Assembly (NCBI GenBank): GCA_964458575.1
Contig: CAYWMD010000015.1
Span: forward strand, 1-64,000
DNA: 64,000 nt
Direction of reading: 5' to 3'
From: CAYWMD01 sp964458575
Lineage (GTDB): Bacteria > Verrucomicrobiota > Verrucomicrobiia > Limisphaerales > JADLHS01
The notes beneath the pieces are model-generated. The model worked only from the letters and a program-made list of their open reading frames with translations, did not search any database and was not told where the DNA came from. The translations under genes and the position numbers were made by a program. Every line of letters begins with the position of its first letter. The stretch's first letter is position 1. This document shows positions 31,165 to 39,250 of the stretch, in pieces.

Positions 31165-32880
31165 ATGAATCCTTTTTGGGAACACATCGCCTCCAGAAAC
31201 GGCGAGGCGTTGACGTCGTTCGCTCCAGACAGTCGCGGTGTGGTGGTCGTCAGCGCAAACGGCGCGTTGACCCCGGCGGCGGAGCTGGCGCTTGCAGCGT
31301 GCGCGCGTGTGCTGCGAAAGGGCGGCTGGCTGTTTGTTTACGGACATCCGCACGAACTTCCATTGTGGGGAGAGCATCTCGCCCAGGCAGGTGACGACAC
31401 CTGGCGGCTGGTCTTCAAATACTGGATTGCGCTGGACGTGGACGATGCACCGCGCGACGGATTTCTGAAGCCAAGCCATCGCGGCCTGTTGATGTTTTTA
31501 AAAGCCGATCCGCGCCGCAAATCGCCAACCCCATTCCACCTGAACACGGCCGACGTCAAAGTGCCACATCAGTTCTGCGCCACGTGCAAATTGAACGTGA
31601 AGGACTGGGGTGGAAAGAAACATTTGATGAATCCCAAAGGCGTCGCACTGTCCGACGTGTGGCGGGACCTGCCAAAGGCGCGGCTCGAAACTGCGAACGT
31701 TCCCGAGAGTGTACTGGAGCGTGTTCGCGCCTTGACCCAAATCAAGGGCGAACGCGGGTTGCACGTGGTTCAAGTTGGAATTCAGGCTTCAGCTTGTTCG
31801 GGGAGCACGCGAAGGCGCGAACTCCAACGGACCGGGACCGCGCCCGGCACTTCGAAGCTTGAACGTGACAGTATTTACCTGGGTGATTGCGTTTCCTTTT
31901 TGAATCGAATAGCCGAGCGCCATCCAGACGGCGTGTTCGACCTCGCGTTTGCCGATCCGCCCTACAACCTCGCCAAGAATTACGATGCCTACGACGACGC
32001 CCTGGCCGACCAGCACTATCTCGATTGGTGCAACCAGTGGCTGGATGGCATGGCGCGCACGCTGAAGCCGGGTGGAAGTTTGTTTGTCTTGAATTTGCCC
32101 AAGTGGGCGATTCATCACGCGGCGTTTTTGAACACGCGGTTGGAGTTTCGGCATTGGATTGCGTGGGACGCGCTCTCCGATCCACGCGGCAAGATCATGC
32201 CGGCGCATTACGCGCTGCTTTATTACACGAAGTCGGGAGGGGGGCCGACTTTCAACTATCCAGCCCGTAGCGCAACAAGTGAAAGCGTGCAGCCGCCCGA
32301 CGCGCCCAAGTACTGCCTTCGTGCAGCCTGTGTGAGGAAGCGCAAAATGCTTGGCGACGATGACAAGGTCGAGCTTTCGGACATCTGGTCCGACATTCAT
32401 CGCATCAAACACAAACGCGACCGCGACGCGCACCCGTGTCAGTTGCCGGAAAAATTGATGGAGCGGATCATCCGGCTCACGACGAACCGGGGCGACTTGG
32501 TGTTCGACCCGTTTTGCGGGGCGGGCACGACCGCCATCGCGGCCGCGAAGCTGGACCGGCAGTTTGTCACGGTGGATTCCGACCCGAAATACGTGGACAT
32601 CACCCGGGCGAAGCTCGCCGCCATGAAGGAACATGCCGACCTGTTCGGGGAATACACCGTGCCACGCCGCTCGACGTTGCGTCCGCGGGCGTTCATGTCA
32701 AAGAAGGCGATTGAAACCCAGCTGCAGCAATTGGCGCAAAAACTCGGTCGCGTGCCGACGGAGGAAGAAATTCACCACAGCGACGGCGAACTGCTCGCCG
32801 CCATTGACCGGATCTATCCAAATCGAGGGGCGGCGTTGAAACGATGTAAAGTGGCCTTGGAATCCACCCCGCTTCGCTGA
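31165..32880 (+). CDS. Beta-class site-specific DNA methyltransferase with degenerate N-terminal half
   Basis: The 571-residue protein (ATG at 31165) has an active-looking C-terminal methyltransferase domain: catalytic DPPYNLAKNYDAYDD near residue 270, then SAM-binding FDPFCGAGTTAIAAAKLDRQF near 450, an order typical of beta-class N4-cytosine/N6-adenine enzymes. The first ~210 residues look like a second methyltransferase half lacking DPPY and FxGxG (LRKGGWLFVYG, then GVALSDVWRDLPKARLE, echoing VELSDIWSDIHRIKH in the active half). A family A palindrome encodes the linker. The C-terminal ~55 residues resemble a helical DNA-binding tail. No restriction gene is adjacent, so it may be a solitary regulatory methylase. 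Confidence 0.85.
   Translation: MNPFWEHIASRNGEALTSFAPDSRGVVVVSANGALTPAAELALAACARVLRKGGWLFVYGHPHELPLWGEHLAQAGDDTWRLVFKYWIALDVDDAPRDGFLKPSHRGLLMFLKADPRRKSPTPFHLNTADVKVPHQFCATCKLNVKDWGGKKHLMNPKGVALSDVWRDLPKARLETANVPESVLERVRALTQIKGERGLHVVQVGIQASACSGSTRRRELQRTGTAPGTSKLERDSIYLGDCVSFLNRIAERHPDGVFDLAFADPPYNLAKNYDAYDDALADQHYLDWCNQWLDGMARTLKPGGSLFVLNLPKWAIHHAAFLNTRLEFRHWIAWDALSDPRGKIMPAHYALLYYTKSGGGPTFNYPARSATSESVQPPDAPKYCLRAACVRKRKMLGDDDKVELSDIWSDIHRIKHKRDRDAHPCQLPEKLMERIIRLTTNRGDLVFDPFCGAGTTAIAAAKLDRQFVTVDSDPKYVDITRAKLAAMKEHADLFGEYTVPRRSTLRPRAFMSKKAIETQLQQLAQKLGRVPTEEEIHHSDGELLAAIDRIYPNRGAALKRCKVALESTPLR
31774..31830. repeat. In-frame palindromic element, family A copy 2
   Basis: The arms GTTGGAATTCAGGCTTCAGC and GGCGCGAACTCCAAC are partly complementary and match copies at 3407 and 62694. 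The element spans 19 codons (VGIQASACSGSTRRRELQR) in the linker between the two halves of the methyltransferase. Confidence 0.78.
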
Positions 32881-32974
32881 TTGCGGACGAAACTGGCAGT
32901 GGCAGATTACAACGCTCAATAGGCGGCTCGCACAGCGGGTCGTCGAAATTCACAGTCCCGGAACTCGCAGCGGT

Positions 32975-33418
32975 TCAGTTGTCGAACTGGTCATTGCACA
33001 CCGGATGCCAGCGCTGAATCAGGTCGTGTTCCTCGGTGCAGCGGGCTGATTGCCCAGCGGTGTCGTAGTGCGCATGGAGATGGGTGGCGCCGTTGTTGAC
33101 GGCGTCCTGTAACTTCACATGCCCTTCGAGCCGCTGATGCAGATCCCGGGTTTGTGCGATGTAGATCGGAGACCAATCGCCGTCCGACAACTGCTTGGCA
33201 TAGATGTAAATTCCGGGCAGCGGGCGGAAGGAGGCATCAATTGGGAAAACGTCGTAGTGATACTCCTTGCCGGACTGACCGGGCCAATTGTAGTGCGGGG
33301 ACGATGCGGTCGCGGTCTCCTGACGCGGGTGACGACTGAATAATTTGGTTATCAAGTTCACCGTACTGAAATCAAACCACTGAGGAAGAACATTGTCAAG
33401 GAGCGCGCAGAACGGCAC
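32975..33418 (-). CDS. GIY-YIG domain protein
   Basis: This 147-residue protein carries a GIY-YIG-like fold in its second half: PGIYIYAKQL, then PIYIAQTRDLHQRLEGHVK (YIA instead of YIG, with the conserved Arg), and a catalytic-type Glu in CTEEHDLIQRWHPVCN. The domain cleaves DNA in UvrC and homing endonucleases, but stand-alone small members are mostly uncharacterised. No ATG start is available; GTG at 33418 or GTG at 33361 are the candidates. It lies downstream of the convergent methyltransferase and 54 bp after mnmA on the same strand. Confidence 0.75.
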   Translation of the reverse strand: MPFCALLDNVLPQWFDFSTVNLITKLFSRHPRQETATASSPHYNWPGQSGKEYHYDVFPIDASFRPLPGIYIYAKQLSDGDWSPIYIAQTRDLHQRLEGHVKLQDAVNNGATHLHAHYDTAGQSARCTEEHDLIQRWHPVCNDQFDN

Positions 33419-33472
33419 ACAAATCGACGACCCCCGACATTGCGGACGGCTTCCGCCTCGTAAATGAAGAAA

Positions 33473-34603
33473 TCAACGAACTATCCAACCGCCACCAACG
33501 ACGAGGTCGTCCTGGTAAAACACCGCCGCCTGCCCGGGGGTGATGGCACGTTGCGGTGTGTGCAGCTTTACCCGTGCGCGCCCGTTGGATTGCGACGTCA
33601 CCGTCGCCGGTGTGCCGGGGTGGTTGTAGCGAATTTTCGCGGTGACCTCCATGCGCTCCGGCGGGTCGTCAAACGGAATCCAGTTGCAGCGGTCCACGGT
33701 GAATTCATCACGGTCAAGCGCGGAATCATCGCCCACGATGACGCGGTTGTTGGCGGCATCGAGTTCGATGACATACAGCGGCTGCGGTGAGGAGAGGCCC
33801 AAGCCCTTGCGCTGACCGATGGTGTAAAACTCAATGCCCTCGTGATGGCCAAGGACCTGGCCGTGGAGGTTGACGATTTCGCCGCGATGCTTGTGCGCGA
33901 GGTTCGCCTTTTCGAGGAAGCCGCCGTAGTCGTTGTCGGCCACGAAACAAATCTCCATGCTCTCTTCCTTGTCGGCGGTCTTGAGGTGGCAATGACGGGC
34001 AACCTCGCGGGTGTCGCTCTTGGTCTTCTCGCCGAGGGGAAAGAGTGCGCGGGCAAGCTGGTCCTGGCGGAGGGAAAACAGGAAGTAACTCTGGTCCTTG
34101 CGCAAATCGCGTCCGCGCTTGAGAAGGAATCGCCCCTCACCCGGCTTCGCCACCCTCTCCCCATCCGATGGGGAGAGGGACTGGGTGAGGGGCCGCTCAA
34201 TTCGGGCGAAATGGCCGGTGGCAATGAACTCCGCGCCGAGTTGATTCGCCCGGTCAATCAACCGGCCGAACTTGAGATTCTGATTGCACATCACGCACGG
34301 GTTGGGCGTGCGGCCCGCCTTGTATTCGTCCGCGAAATACTGGATGACGTGCTTCTGAAAATCTGCAGCTTCGTCAATGAGATAGAATTGAATTCCCAGT
34401 TTGTGACAGACCCCGCGGGCATCGGCCACCGCCTGCGGCCCGCAGCACTTGTCCTCGGCGCGATTGACGCAGTCCTGCGGCCAGAGCTTGAGTGTGATGC
34501 CCACCACATCGTAGCCCTGCTCAAGCAGCAAGGCCGCCGTGGCGGAAGAATCCACTCCACCGCTCATGCCGCAAACCACACGTGTTTTCCGGGGTGCAAT
34601 CAC
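33473..34603 (-). CDS. mnmA: tRNA-specific 2-thiouridylase
   Basis: MnmA thiolates U34 of tRNA-Lys, -Glu and -Gln. The 376-residue protein has the PP-loop MSGGVDSSATAALLLEQG, the catalytic cysteines in RTPNPCVMCNQNLKF and EESMEICFVADNDYGGFL, and DLRKDQSYFLFSLRQDQL. Between HFARIER and FLLKRG it contains an in-frame dispersed palindrome (34132-34193) that adds about 16-20 residues including LTQSLSPSDGERVAKPGEG, in a surface loop that is short in E. coli MnmA. The enzyme is a housekeeping one, so the insertion must be tolerated. It is divergent from the SGNH gene. Confidence 0.95.
   Translation of the reverse strand: MIAPRKTRVVCGMSGGVDSSATAALLLEQGYDVVGITLKLWPQDCVNRAEDKCCGPQAVADARGVCHKLGIQFYLIDEAADFQKHVIQYFADEYKAGRTPNPCVMCNQNLKFGRLIDRANQLGAEFIATGHFARIERPLTQSLSPSDGERVAKPGEGRFLLKRGRDLRKDQSYFLFSLRQDQLARALFPLGEKTKSDTREVARHCHLKTADKEESMEICFVADNDYGGFLEKANLAHKHRGEIVNLHGQVLGHHEGIEFYTIGQRKGLGLSSPQPLYVIELDAANNRVIVGDDSALDRDEFTVDRCNWIPFDDPPERMEVTAKIRYNHPGTPATVTSQSNGRARVKLHTPQRAITPGQAAVFYQDDLVVGGGWIVR
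34132..34193. repeat. In-frame palindromic element, family B copy 1
   Basis: The outer arms GCCCCTCACCC and GGGTGAGGGGC and the inner arms CCCTCTCCCCAT and ATGGGGAGAGGG make a 62-bp stepped palindrome inside mnmA, translated as PLTQSLSPSDGERVAKPGEG. Two related copies lie near 61746-61885. Confidence 0.85.
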
Positions 34604-34793
34604 AGCGGGTCAGTATAGGGCCGAAACTCTACCCCGCAAGTTCCGGTTGGACTGCTGCGGATCTGATAACGCCCCGGAGGAACCGACGCGACGCCGGCGT
34701 CTGCGGTATCGGGCGAGAGTCAACTGTTCTTTCGTACTCGCGCCGCCGGTGATTCTGCTTGCCATCGTCGTCGCTTCGGGGCTTCCTCGCGGC

Positions 34794-35549
34794 ATGAATC
34801 GGCTGAATTCTCACCGGCTTGCCTGGCCGGGTTTGCTGCTGGCCACGGTCGTTGCCTTTGCCCAGACAAACGTAGCGCCGGCCATCAACAAATGCGTCGT
34901 GCCTGTCCCGCGAACCGACTCAACGGGCACGAACCGGTTTCTGGAATTGAACCAACGGGTCCTTCAAAATGCCGGCGAGGCGCAACTCATCTTTGTAGGG
35001 GATTCCATCACGCAGGGTTGGGAGGGCAATGGCAAACAGGTTTGGGCGAAGTACTACGCGCCGCGCCACGCGCTGAACCTCGGCATCGGGAGCGATCACA
35101 CCCAGCACGTTCTCTGGCGGCTCGATCATGGCAATCTTGCCGGGCTGCATCCGAAAGTCGCCGTGGTGCTTATTGGCGTGAACAATGCACCCGACGAAAC
35201 CAACACCCCCGGGATGATCCTCGCAGGCGTGAAAGCGGTGGTGCAAAAACTGCGTGAGAAGCTGCCGCAAACAAAAATCCTGCTGCTCGGCATCTTTCCC
35301 CTGCGCGAGGATTTCAATCCGCAGCGGGCAAAAGTGCTCCAGGTGAATCAGGCACTCCACGGTCTGGACGACGGCCGGTGGGTTTACTTTCTCGACTTCG
35401 GCCACATTTTTGTCGGGCCGGACGGAAAGATTCCCCAGCAACTCATGCGCGATTATTTGCACCCGTCGGCAACCGGTTACGGGCTCTGGGCGGAAGCCAT
35501 GGAGCCGAAGCTCGCCGAACTGCTGGGCGATGAACCGGTCAAGCCGTAA
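34794..35549 (+). CDS. Secreted SGNH/GDSL hydrolase (PAF-acetylhydrolase-like)
   Basis: The 251-residue esterase begins at ATG 34794 with a signal peptide (LAWPGLLLATVVAFAQT). It has the GDSL block IFVGDSITQGWEG (Ser), the oxyanion Gly in GIGSD and Asn in LIGVNNAPDETN, and the C-terminal Asp/His in DYLHPSATGYGLWAEA. It resembles the PAF-AH beta/gamma-like group of secreted acyl hydrolases common in this phylum. The substrate could be acetylated sugars. The open frame upstream to 34539 overlaps the mnmA promoter and is not supported. The ACT-domain gene is convergent 17 bp downstream. Confidence 0.88.
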   Translation: MNRLNSHRLAWPGLLLATVVAFAQTNVAPAINKCVVPVPRTDSTGTNRFLELNQRVLQNAGEAQLIFVGDSITQGWEGNGKQVWAKYYAPRHALNLGIGSDHTQHVLWRLDHGNLAGLHPKVAVVLIGVNNAPDETNTPGMILAGVKAVVQKLREKLPQTKILLLGIFPLREDFNPQRAKVLQVNQALHGLDDGRWVYFLDFGHIFVGPDGKIPQQLMRDYLHPSATGYGLWAEAMEPKLAELLGDEPVKP

Positions 35550-35566
35550 CCGGGCGAATGCCGGAA

Positions 35567-35992
35567 TCAGGCCGGTGGTCGCAGCACGGCCGTCGCCTTT
35601 CGCGCGTCCTCCGCCGAGTCGAAGGCCATGTGCATGACGAATTGCGTGCCGATGGCCGCGGCGGAAAAGCCACGCAGATTGATGCCGGCTTTGGCAATGG
35701 CTTGCGTGAGCCTGCCGGCGATGCCGCGTTCGTTCCGCCCTTCCACCCGGATCGAGTGCAACCGGTTGGTGGCGGCAAAGCCGAGTTCCCCCGCCGCCTC
35801 GATTTCCGGATCCCCGCGCAGCGGCGTGACAAAAACCACGCCGGTGCCGGGTTTGTCCGGCGCGCGGCGCGCGATGATGAAGTCCAGGTCCGCTCCGACT
35901 TCGGCCAGTGCGCACAGCTTGTTCGACAATGTGCCGGGCTTGTCTTCGAGACTCGCAGCCCATACTTCCTCTGGTTCAGCGATTACATTCAT
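35567..35992 (-). CDS. ACT-domain protein
   Basis: The 141-residue protein is built of two ACT-like regulatory units: EVWAASLEDKPGTLSNKLCALAEVGADLDFI and LHSIRVEGRNERGIAGRLTQAIAKAGINLRGFSAAAIG. Both have the Gly at the strand-helix turn that binds amino acids in ACT domains. No catalytic domain is attached, so it may be a stand-alone amino-acid sensor. It lies downstream of aceE in antisense-free space and about 200 bp after aceE's stop on the same strand; a link to aceE is not shown. Confidence 0.85.
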   Translation of the reverse strand: MNVIAEPEEVWAASLEDKPGTLSNKLCALAEVGADLDFIIARRAPDKPGTGVVFVTPLRGDPEIEAAGELGFAATNRLHSIRVEGRNERGIAGRLTQAIAKAGINLRGFSAAAIGTQFVMHMAFDSAEDARKATAVLRPPA

Positions 35993-36190
35993 GGTTCATG
36001 CTCCTTCCGTCGAGTTGGTGTTCGTGTGTCGTTGGTTTGGAAGTTCGAACGCTCACGATTCACCCTAACACATTCGGCGCGACATGTCCTTTTCCAGCAA
36101 CAACAAAATCCAAGCAGGAGAAAATGTGTTGGCACGCCCTGGATTGTGCCGCATGCGCCAATTTCTGCGCGGCCGCCGTGCGCTGCGTGC

Positions 36191-38944
36191 TCAGACGATT
36201 TGCGGCTGCACTTGTTCCGGGTCAACGCCCAGTTCTTTGATGGCTTTGGCCACGGTCTCGCGCGGGAGGTCGCCGCGTTGCGCCAGGGCGTAAAGCGTGC
36301 CGACGACCGTTGATTCCGCGTCCACCTGGAAAAACCGGCGCAATCTTGCCCGCGTGTCGCTGCGGCCAAAACCGTCCGTCCCCAGCGTGAACAACCCGCC
36401 CGGCACCCACGGCGCAATCTGGTCCGGCACGGTGCGAATGTTGTCCGACACGGCGACGAACGCGCCCTTCTCCTTCGCCAGCAAATCTTCGACGTAGGAT
36501 TTTTTCGGCGGTTCGGTCGGATGCAACATGTTCCAACGCTGGCAACGAATCGCGTCGGTACGCAGCAGTTTGTAGCTCGTCGCGCTCCAGACATCGGCGG
36601 AAACACCGTAGCGGTCCGCAAGAATCTCCTGCGCTTTCAGCGCAGAGTTGATGATGGGGCCACTGCCGAGGATGTGGGCTTTGTGCTTTTTCCTCTCCGG
36701 CCCGGTTTTAAAGTTATAAAGCCCCTTGAGAACGCCATCTTCAACGCCTTCCGGCATCGGCGGCATCGGGTGATTCTCGTTGTAGAGCGCGAGGTAGTAG
36801 AAAATGTCCTCGCCCGCAGCATACATCCGGCGCAATCCATCAGCGACAATGAGGGCGACTTCGTAGGCGAATGCGGGATCGTAAGCCAGCACCGTGGGAA
36901 TCGTGCTTGCGTGCAGGAGACTGTGGCCGTCCTGATGTTGGAGCCCCTCGCCGTTGAGCGTGGTGCGACCTGCCGTGGCGCCGAGGAGAAATCCACGGGC
37001 TTTGATGTCGCCGGCCAGCCACATCAAATCGCCAATCCGCTGCGGCCCGAACATCGAATAGTAAATGTAGAACGGGATGGTCGGGATACCGTGCGTGGCG
37101 TAACTCGTGCCCGCGGCGATGAACGACGACATCGAACCGGCTTCCGTAATGCCCTCCTCCAGAATTTGTCCGTCCTTCGCCTCGTGGTAGAACAGCAGCG
37201 ACTTGCTGTCCACCGGTTCATACAACTGGCCCTTGCTGGAATAAATTCCAATCTCGCGAAACAGCGCGTCGAGACCGAACGTGCGCGCTTCGTCGGGAAT
37301 GATGGGCACGATGTGTTTGCCGAGACTCTTGTGCCTTAGCAAAACACCCAGAAGCCGGACAAACGCCATCGTGGTCGAGACGGCCATCGTGCCCGAGCCT
37401 TTGAAGAACTCCTTGTAGGCATCCAGCTTCGGCACCTCAAGCCGTGCCTCGCCAACGTGGCGGGCGGGTAGGAAACCACCGAGCGCTTTACGTCGTTCGA
37501 GCAGATATTTGGTCTCCGGACTGTCAGCCGGCGGCCGATAAAATGGCGTGTCCGCTATTACATCGTCGCTGACGGGAACACCAAAGCGTTCGCGAAATTC
37601 GCGAAGCTCCTTCTCATTCATCTTCTTCTGTTGGTGCGAAATATTGCGGCCCTCGCCAGCTTCGCCAAGGCCGTAACCTTTCACTGTCTTGGCGAGAATC
37701 ACCGTAGGTTGGCCCTTGTGTTCCGTGGCCGCCTTGTAGGCCGCGTACATTTTGCGTGTGTCGTGCCCCCCGCGCAGCAACTTGCGAATCTGGTCGTCCG
37801 TGAGGTGGTTTACCAACTTGAGCAGCTCGGGATACTTGCCGAAGAAATGCTTGCGCGTGTAACTGCCCGGCTCGACGGAATATTTTTGGTAATCACCGTC
37901 CACCGCTTCTTCCATGCGCTTGATGAGCAGGCCGGATTTGTCGCGCGCGAGCAAATCATCCCAATCCGAACCCCAGATGACCTTGATCACGTTCCAGCCG
38001 GCGCCCCGGAACAGCGCCTCCAACTCCTGGATGATTTTCCCGTTGCCGCGCACCGGGCCGTCGAGACGTTGCAGGTTGCAATTGATGACCCAGATCAGGT
38101 TGTCGAGGTTCTCGCGCGACGCGAGCGTGAGCGAACCGAGCGTTTCCGGTTCATCGCTTTCGCCATCGCCGATGAAGCACCAGACCTTTGGCTCGTTGGT
38201 GGGGCGAGCGTCCTCGCGAGCCGGAGTGTTCTGCGGTGAGCGGCTCGCGGTGACGCTCGCCCCAGCCACCAGACCACGCGCCTGGAGGTAGCGGTTGAAC
38301 CGCGCCTGATAGATGGACATGATGGGCCCGAGGCCCATCGAGACCGTCGGAAACTGCCAGAAGTCCGGCATCAAATACGGATGCGGATACGAGGACAGCC
38401 CGCCACCCTCAGCCAGTTCCTGCCGGAAATTCTGCAAGTGTTGCTCATTCAACCGACCTTCAAGAAAAGCCCGCGCATAAACGCCCGGGGCGGCGTGGCC
38501 TTGAAAATAAACCTGATCCCCGGGAAATTTATCTGTGCGGCCACGAAAGAAATGATTGAAGGCCACCTCGTACAGCGTCGCGCAGGAGGCGTAAGTGGAG
38601 ATGTGCCCGCCGACGTTCGTGGAGTGATTCGCCTTCACGACCATCGCCATGGCGTTCCAGCGCATGTAACTCTTGAGCCGGCGCTCGGTCTGCCAATCGC
38701 CGGGATAGTCGGGTTGCTGCGCGACCGGGATGGTGTTGACGTAGGGTGTATTGAAACCGCGCGGCAACTCGTGTTGCGCGGTGCGCATCCGGTCGGCGAG
38801 TCGTTCCAGCAGTTGGGCCGTGCGCTCCGCCCCCTGACTTTCCAACGCCAGATCAAAGACGGCTTGCAAGGAAGCCGCCCACTTGTCGCCGTTGCCGCCG
38901 GTGGCGGCCCTTTGCGTTCCTGAATTGTCTTTTTTGTCTTTCAC
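36191..38944 (-). CDS. aceE: Pyruvate dehydrogenase E1 component, homodimeric type
   Basis: AceE decarboxylates pyruvate with thiamine diphosphate and passes the acetyl group to E2 lipoyl domains. The 917-residue protein has the E1 N-terminal motif NTIPVAQQPDYPGD, the HisAla-type MRWNAMAMVVKANHSTNVGGHISTYAS block, the ThDP/Mg site GDGESDEPETLGSL...NCNLQRLDGPVRGNG and the C-terminal domain ending LGVDPEQVQPQIV. A palindrome at 38198-38270 inserts about 24 residues in frame just before the GDGE motif (AGASVTASRSPQNTPARED). E2 and E3 genes are not adjacent. Lipoate synthesis (lipA) is elsewhere in the window. Confidence 0.95.
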   Translation of the reverse strand: MKDKKDNSGTQRAATGGNGDKWAASLQAVFDLALESQGAERTAQLLERLADRMRTAQHELPRGFNTPYVNTIPVAQQPDYPGDWQTERRLKSYMRWNAMAMVVKANHSTNVGGHISTYASCATLYEVAFNHFFRGRTDKFPGDQVYFQGHAAPGVYARAFLEGRLNEQHLQNFRQELAEGGGLSSYPHPYLMPDFWQFPTVSMGLGPIMSIYQARFNRYLQARGLVAGASVTASRSPQNTPAREDARPTNEPKVWCFIGDGESDEPETLGSLTLASRENLDNLIWVINCNLQRLDGPVRGNGKIIQELEALFRGAGWNVIKVIWGSDWDDLLARDKSGLLIKRMEEAVDGDYQKYSVEPGSYTRKHFFGKYPELLKLVNHLTDDQIRKLLRGGHDTRKMYAAYKAATEHKGQPTVILAKTVKGYGLGEAGEGRNISHQQKKMNEKELREFRERFGVPVSDDVIADTPFYRPPADSPETKYLLERRKALGGFLPARHVGEARLEVPKLDAYKEFFKGSGTMAVSTTMAFVRLLGVLLRHKSLGKHIVPIIPDEARTFGLDALFREIGIYSSKGQLYEPVDSKSLLFYHEAKDGQILEEGITEAGSMSSFIAAGTSYATHGIPTIPFYIYYSMFGPQRIGDLMWLAGDIKARGFLLGATAGRTTLNGEGLQHQDGHSLLHASTIPTVLAYDPAFAYEVALIVADGLRRMYAAGEDIFYYLALYNENHPMPPMPEGVEDGVLKGLYNFKTGPERKKHKAHILGSGPIINSALKAQEILADRYGVSADVWSATSYKLLRTDAIRCQRWNMLHPTEPPKKSYVEDLLAKEKGAFVAVSDNIRTVPDQIAPWVPGGLFTLGTDGFGRSDTRARLRRFFQVDAESTVVGTLYALAQRGDLPRETVAKAIKELGVDPEQVQPQIV
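38198..38270. repeat. In-frame palindromic element, family F, in aceE
   Basis: The left arm GGGGCGAGCGTCCTCGCGAG and the right arm CTCGCGGTGACGCTCGCCCC are complementary over most of their length around a loop of about 17 nt. The element lies in the AceE frame as AGASVTASRSPQNTPAREDA, where homologues have only a few residues. Confidence 0.82.
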
Positions 38945-39250
38945 TTTGATGCTCGCATCAACTGCGCCTGACGGAAATCTACTCGCGTTTTGCGCTGCAG
39001 CCAGCGCAACAGATTAAACCGACGTGACCGAAGCTCAAAGCCCAAAGCTGGAGGTTCAGACTGGTTCCAAGGCCGAAAATCCAAATGCCCGCACGGCACG
39101 CCGCTTTTCATCAGCAACGCATTGGCCGGAGCCTGCCGCGGCCTCACAAAGTCTGTTCTGCGAGACTGGCCTCTCCAAGTCTGCCCAGAAAGGATTTGAC
39201 GTGGCGGAAGGAAAGGCGTTATCACACCCGCGAACGCCGGCAACGGGGTC
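38945..39250. other. Intergenic region between aceE and the Gfo/Idh gene
   Basis: These 306 bases separate the divergent aceE and Gfo/Idh-type genes. No gene is supported. A 7-nt-period repeat lies at 39032-39059 (AGCTCAA, AGCCCAA, AGCTGGA, GGTTCAG), of a kind related in design to the heptad repeats at 42121 and 60414. Promoters for both genes should lie here but no box was assigned. Confidence 0.45.
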
